In this document: one piece after another, positions 5,698 through 8,665 of the stretch
Position numbering within the stretch: position 1 is the stretch's first letter
Layout: each line of letters begins with the position of its first letter
Source of the DNA: Bacteroidota bacterium
GTDB lineage: Bacteria > Bacteroidota > Bacteroidia > B-17B0 > Aurantibacillaceae
Assembly (NCBI GenBank): GCA_947449125.1
Contig: CANFQR010000041.1
Span: forward strand, 1 to 8,665
Direction: 5' to 3'
Length of the DNA: 8,665 bases
Notes under the pieces: model-generated
The model's database searches: none
What the model was told of the DNA's origin: nothing
Seen by the model: only the letters and a program-made list of their open reading frames with translations
Position numbers and translations under genes: made by a program

Positions 5698-6009
5698 TAA
5701 ACTTGGACAGCAAATAATCCTAAGTAAAAAAAGTAGCAGGGAACAGCGCATTTGGAATAGATGGACATATTGTGTAGTTTGAATTTTTGCTTCATTCAGT
5801 GTATATTCGTTTAATTTAAAGTATAGTGTTAAACAAACCCAGTTCTGCGCCTATTTGCAGATTTTTATAAGAAGGTATAAAGAAATAACGGTTCAAGTAA
5901 GGCTGACCACCTAATTTCACAAATTAGAAAAGTGGAGACCAGAAACCACAAAAAACGGGGCGGATTCTGAAAAGCCAAAAGAGTAAGAACAAAATTAAAT
6001 TTCAAAAAA
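5698..6009. other. 312-bp intergenic gap between propeller and TRL-like genes
   Basis: No gene is supported here. It contains the palindrome at 5907-5935, otherwise A+T-rich sequence. GCGCA (about 5748) and TGCGC (about 5846) are complementary but lack attC-like outer arms in the right order. No exact TAnnTTTG box was found. It may hold the terminator or 3' tail of the propeller transcript and the 5' untranslated region of the 6010 gene. Confidence 0.4.
5907..5935. repeat. Hairpin CCAC-CTAATTT-CAC-AAATTAG-AAAA-GTGG
   Basis: CTAATTT 5911-5917 and AAATTAG 5921-5927 form a 7-bp stem with a 3-nt loop, extended by CCAC 5907-5910 with GTGG 5932-5935 across a 4-nt A bulge. It lacks a U-tract, so a classical terminator is unlikely; it lies about 75 nt upstream of the next start and could be part of its leader. 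Confidence 0.4.
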
Positions 6010-6543
6010 ATGAAAAAATTAATGACAATTTTTGGCTCTTTATTACTAGGGTCAATGTTAATTACTAGTTGTGTAACTACAAATAGAGGATTTCAATCGA
6101 GTCCTGTTATTTCACGAAACGTTCAACTTGACCCAATTAAAGCGGATATTAAAGTAGATGAAAAATCTAAATTAAAAGGGGAAAGTAGTTCTGCATATTT
6201 TTTAATTTTTAGAGTTAGCGGAGATAATACTTTTGCAGATGGTATTAATTATAGTACAGATGCTTCGTCTAGTTTATTATCACAATTAAATCCTATGAAA
6301 CTTGCTCAAGCGGGTAGATTAAATAAGGTTCGTGGTGCTGCTGCCTACAAAGCGCTGAGTTCAGGAGACTATGACGTTTTAGTTCATCCAAACTATACAA
6401 CGACTGTTGAAAATTATTTAATCTTTAAAAAATACACTGTTAAAGTTGAAGGATACGGAGCTAAATACGCAAACTTTAGAACAGAAAAACAGAAAATTGT
6501 AATACTAGAAGATGGTAAAGAACTAATACTTCAAGATAAATAG
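6010..6543 (+). CDS. TRL-like small lipoprotein
   Basis: A 177-residue protein starting MKKLMTIFGSLLLGSMLITSC, a typical lipoprotein signal with lipobox I-T-S-C and the Cys at residue 21. The mature region has a segment NKVRGAAAYKALSSGDYDVLVHPNY (about 105-129) in which a helix ending in A-A-x-K-A-L is followed by D-Y-D-V-L-V-H-P-x-Y, a pattern I associate with TRL-like and similar small Bacteroidota lipoproteins (DUF6567-type), though this is from memory only. It continues with VKVEGYGAKYANFRTEK, a strand-rich end. It is predicted to be periplasm-facing and membrane-anchored; no biochemical role is known to me. ATG 6010 is preceded by seven A residues and no Shine-Dalgarno. A strong hairpin terminator follows 11 nt after the stop, so the transcript ends here. 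Confidence 0.75.
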   Translation: MKKLMTIFGSLLLGSMLITSCVTTNRGFQSSPVISRNVQLDPIKADIKVDEKSKLKGESSSAYFLIFRVSGDNTFADGINYSTDASSSLLSQLNPMKLAQAGRLNKVRGAAAYKALSSGDYDVLVHPNYTTTVENYLIFKKYTVKVEGYGAKYANFRTEKQKIVILEDGKELILQDK

Positions 6544-6554
6544 TTAAATAAATA

Positions 6555-6594
6555 AACCCATAACCCCACCTAATAGCACGTGTGGTTATGGGTT
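6555..6594. terminator. Hairpin terminator, probably bidirectional
   Basis: AACCCATAACC 6555-6565 and GGTTATGGGTT 6584-6594 form a perfect 11-bp stem with an 18-nt loop that can pair further (CAC/GTG). The tail ATTTGAACATTTATT is moderately U-rich for the + strand, and the opposite strand also has a T-rich tail (complement of 6541-6554). It lies directly after the 6543 stop and separates this gene from the 6696 gene. Confidence 0.75.
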
Positions 6595-6695
6595 ATTTGA
6601 ACATTTATTCTAAAAGCACCCTTTGATGCTACTTTTAAAGTAAAGCAGTTCAAATACCTCTACTACGTAAATCCAAAAACCGTTGTGAATTTTTT

Positions 6696-7280
6696 ATGAG
6701 AGTACTATTTTTGATAGTTGTTATTTTTACATTTTTGTCTTGTTCACCATCGAAAGACAAGAACACATCCACGACATTCAACAAGTTAATTTCATCCGAC
6801 ACCACATCAACACCTGAAAATACTATCCTAACTTTTCTAAAATGGTATAAAGAAAATGGATCTGGCCTTACCAACAAGATTGTTTTTAAAAATAAAGCCA
6901 ACAGCATAGACTCAACTAAATTTTATGCGGTCAATTTTCCTGCAACCGAGAACTATCTCAAGATATTGAAAGAGACTGGTATGATTTCTGAAAAATACGT
7001 AGACAAGTGGCGAGAGTATTTTAGAAAATGTGATCAAAATTTTAAAGACAATCCAACTAATGAGGGGCCACCTAAAAGTTTTGACTACGATTTCATTACA
7101 TTTAGTCAAGAAGACCCTGGCCTTGGCGAATTAGACAAAGCAAAACTCATCATAATGGAGAAAGACGAGAAGTTAGCGATAGTTCTAATTCGATTTCCTT
7201 CAACTTATCAATACAAATATCATTTAACCAAACAAGGAAAGCGTTGGCTAATAGACTGCATTGAAAATGTTGCCAAATAA
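6696..7280 (+). CDS. DUF3828-like lipoprotein
   Basis: A 194-residue protein with a short signal peptide MRVLFLIVVIFTFLSC, lipobox F-L-S-C, Cys at residue 16. The mature region starts with a Ser/Thr/Lys-rich linker, then P-E-N-T-I-L-T-F-L-K-W-Y (40-51), followed by a helical region and SFDYDFITFSQEDPG about residues 128-142. The initial P-x-x-x-I-x-x-F-x-x-W-Y followed by a D-Y-D-(F/P)-(I/L)-x-x-S-Q-(E/D) segment resembles DUF3828, a family of exported proteins with an NTF2-like fold and unknown role. A strand-rich end KRWLIDCIENVAK closes it, as in such folds. It is predicted to be a membrane-anchored periplasmic protein. ATG 6696 directly follows a T-rich stretch; the gene lies behind a terminator, so it needs its own promoter, which I could not define. 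Confidence 0.7.
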   Translation: MRVLFLIVVIFTFLSCSPSKDKNTSTTFNKLISSDTTSTPENTILTFLKWYKENGSGLTNKIVFKNKANSIDSTKFYAVNFPATENYLKILKETGMISEKYVDKWREYFRKCDQNFKDNPTNEGPPKSFDYDFITFSQEDPGLGELDKAKLIIMEKDEKLAIVLIRFPSTYQYKYHLTKQGKRWLIDCIENVAK

Positions 7281-7361
7281 ATTACATATTACAGTGATTT
7301 TGTTGTCAGCATGCCGTCGTATCTTAATTAGCTCTGCTATTTCTTCAATAGATATACGTAA

Positions 7362-7373
7362 GGTCATATGACC
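7362..7373. promoter_or_regulatory. Perfect 12-bp palindrome GGTCATATGACC (possible operator)
   Basis: GGTCAT/ATGACC is a perfect dyad located 68 nt before the slipin start codon. A dyad of this size upstream of a gene could bind a dimeric regulator. No promoter box is recognisable around it, so the role is open. Confidence 0.3.
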
Positions 7374-7441
7374 ATAAAGCAATTCATAAACCGCTAAAAA
7401 TAATTACAAGAAAAAATAACATTAACTAATAAATAAACAAC

Positions 7442-8209
7442 ATGACAATCTTACCAGTTTTAGTATTTACAATTGCAATAATAGCATCAGGACTTAGAAT
7501 TGCTCAAGAATATCAAAGAGCAGTGGTATTTAGACTTGGACGTTTTAAATCTATTAAAGGTCCGGGAATTTACTGGATAATACCATTTATAGATAGACAA
7601 CAACAGGTTGACATCCGAACTAAAACTGTTGACCTTGAGCAACAAGAAACAATAACCAAAGACAGTGTAACTATAAAAGTAAATGCCGTCCTCTGGTTTA
7701 AAATAACAAATCCACAAGACGCAATTATTAAAGTTGCCGATTATAATAAAGCAGTTTATCAATTTTCTGTAACGGCTTTAAGAAATATAATAGGACAACA
7801 TACCCTCGACGAAGTGTTAAGAGAAAGAGAACAAATTAATGGAACACTTCAAAAAATTGTAGACAGTGTAACAGAACCATGGGGAATAAAAATTGAAATG
7901 GTAGAAATGAAAGATGTTGAAATTCCGGAAGCAATGCAAAGAGCAATGGCAAGAGAAGCTGAAGCAATGAGAGAAAAAAGAGCCCGTATTGTAAAGGCCG
8001 AAGCAGAATTAGAAGCATCAATTAAACTTACACAAGGCGCAAAAGAAATGGAAAGAAGTCCAATAGCTCTTGAATTAAGACGTATGCAAATGTTGTCGGA
8101 AATTGGCATAGATAATAATACAACGACAATTGTTCTTGTACCCTCTGAATTTACCAATGCAGCAAGAAGTTTTACAGAACTTATAACTCAAAAAAAAGCT
8201 GAAGTGTAA
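7442..8209 (+). CDS. Slipin / stomatin-like SPFH membrane protein
   Basis: A 255-residue protein, the usual length for prokaryotic slipins. An N-terminal hydrophobic segment (residues 3-18) is followed by the stomatin signature EYQRAVVFRLGRFKSIKGPG and YWIIPFID (about 23-51), then the SPFH/band-7 domain with V-D-x-R-T-x-T-V-D-L (56-65), and a charged, Ala/Glu/Arg-rich coiled coil (about 155-200) ending before IVLVPSEF. SPFH proteins form membrane-anchored rings that organise membrane domains or control proteases; bacterial slipins usually lie beside an NfeD gene. No NfeD is present here: the flanks are a DUF3828-like lipoprotein and a serine hydrolase. ATG 7442 is preceded by an A-rich leader and starts immediately before the membrane segment, so it is well supported. 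Confidence 0.92.
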   Translation: MTILPVLVFTIAIIASGLRIAQEYQRAVVFRLGRFKSIKGPGIYWIIPFIDRQQQVDIRTKTVDLEQQETITKDSVTIKVNAVLWFKITNPQDAIIKVADYNKAVYQFSVTALRNIIGQHTLDEVLREREQINGTLQKIVDSVTEPWGIKIEMVEMKDVEIPEAMQRAMAREAEAMREKRARIVKAEAELEASIKLTQGAKEMERSPIALELRRMQMLSEIGIDNNTTTIVLVPSEFTNAARSFTELITQKKAEV

Positions 8210-8217
8210 GCCGCAAA

Positions 8218-8352
8218 GAGCAACCATGCAAAATGCTGGGGTTCGTGCAAGTTGCAAGCGCATTTTTTCAACAATGTAAACTTTTTGTTGTTGCTCGCCA
8301 TAACCCTTAGTGCTTTTAATCCAGCATAGCAAAAATCTACCAACTGTTATAT
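8218..8352 (+). other. attC-like or long-palindrome structure 6 (weak outer arms)
   Basis: ATGCTGG 8233-8239 and CCAGCAT 8321-8327 form a 7-bp stem, followed inward by GGTT 8240-8243 with AACC 8302-8305 and the hairpin CAACAA 8269-8274 with TTGTTG 8285-8290. Outer arms would be GAGCAAC 8218-8224 and GTTATAT 8346-8352, pairing over only three bases. Size (135 bp), start just after a stop codon (9 nt) and end 42 nt before the next ATG are as for the sites on the left. It may instead be only a long transcription-ending stem, but has no U-tract. Confidence 0.3.
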
Positions 8353-8394
8353 TCAATGGTAGGACACCAAAACCTTAAAAACAAAATAACACAT

Positions 8395-8665
8395 ATGGGA
8401 CGACTTATTAGAGTAATTAGAGTTGAAGTTATACTGATTATTGCTTCAACATTGTTGACTTCTTGTCAATTAGGACGCTTTGTTTTTTACAACTTTGCCG
8501 ACATAAAAGACCATAAAAAATTTCAATCTAGACCATTATCTGCAAACGCTTTACCTTACAATTTTCAAACTATTAATTCAGGCAAATTTCCAAAAGAATT
8601 AAACGGCAATCCGTTTGACAAATATCTTGTAGATAATAAAACAGTAGCCTTTTTAATTATTAAAA
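8395..8665 (+). CDS. Probable serine hydrolase (beta-lactamase-like) lipoprotein, 5' part only
   Basis: 90 complete codons are visible before the window edge. The signal peptide ends in lipobox L-T-S-C with Cys at residue 24. It is followed by QLGRFVFYNFADIKDHKKF and then PLSAN..PYNF, a linker and KTVAFLIIK. This N-terminal arrangement resembles Bacteroidota serine hydrolases of the class C beta-lactamase/penicillin-binding-protein fold, where G-R-F-x-x-Y-N-F-A-D-I follows the lipobox and (N/D)-K-T-V-A-F-(L/I)-I starts the catalytic domain. The catalytic S-x-x-K motif would lie downstream, outside the window, so activity cannot be judged. ATG 8395 is chosen because it gives a standard signal peptide and A-rich leader. 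Confidence 0.65.
   Translation, partial: MGRLIRVIRVEVILIIASTLLTSCQLGRFVFYNFADIKDHKKFQSRPLSANALPYNFQTINSGKFPKELNGNPFDKYLVDNKTVAFLIIK

Noticed and set aside
5740..5860. GCGCA ... TGCGC complementary pair as an attC-like site after the propeller gene
   Set aside because: The flanking AAC and GTT bases are in the wrong order relative to the stem, so no R''/R' arms can form.
8075..8356. Minus-strand frame covering the slipin end and the following gap
   Set aside because: It reads through the complementary stems of the 8218-8352 structure and the end of a secure gene; Cys-rich, no recognisable motif.
1..8665. CRISPR array, tRNA, rRNA, transposase, toxin-antitoxin or defence system
   Set aside because: No regularly spaced repeats, no cloverleaf or rRNA signature and no gene with the corresponding motifs were seen on either strand.

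Overview
The window looks like a stretch of a Bacteroidota chromosome (flavobacteria, sphingobacteria or a relative). The DNA is strongly A+T rich. Start codons are preceded by A-rich tracts rather than Shine-Dalgarno sequences. Two upstream regions carry matches to the Bacteroidota -7 promoter box (TAnnTTTG). The gene families are also typical of this phylum: many short lipoproteins, a small beta-barrel protein, ligand-sensor-type propeller repeats and a Bacteroidota-style serine hydrolase. No rRNA, tRNA, CRISPR, transposase or integrase gene is visible.

All eleven genes I support lie on the + strand, mostly one gene per unit, separated by 96-312 bp gaps, and they share no single pathway. 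From left to right: the 3' end of a DinB-like gene (2-241); an NAD(P)-binding Rossmann protein (530-1162); an NmrA-like Rossmann protein (1277-2182); a small outer-membrane beta-barrel protein (2419-3072); a VOC/PhnB-like protein (3184-3627); an unrecognised lipoprotein (3770-4426); a lipoprotein carrying seven propeller repeats (4621-5697); a TRL-like lipoprotein (6010-6543) followed by a clear hairpin terminator; a DUF3828-like lipoprotein (6696-7280); a slipin/stomatin-like membrane protein (7442-8209); and the 5' end of a probable serine hydrolase lipoprotein (8395 to the window end).

The main non-coding signal is in the gaps. In the left 3.7 kb several gaps hold imperfect palindromes that start with (N)GCTAAC just after a stop codon and end with AAAAC-GTTA(G) about 35-75 bp before the next start. 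These have the layout of integron attC recombination sites (R''-L''-loop-L'-R'). The best is at 1182-1242. One at 232-363 has perfectly complementary 7-bp outer arms. Others (2209-2340, 3643-3694, 8218-8352) are degenerate. Together with same-strand, mostly single-gene units of unrelated function, this suggests a chromosomal integron cassette array, or a cluster of attC sites without an integrase in view, decaying toward the right. This is an inference from sequence pattern and needs a covariance-model search.

If the cassette reading is right, the genes are not an operon with a common job but independent accessory functions: small-molecule oxidoreductases, a VOC enzyme, envelope lipoproteins and membrane organisation. 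The right half (3770 onward) is dominated by exported lipoproteins and has more ordinary signals, namely candidate promoters and a terminator.
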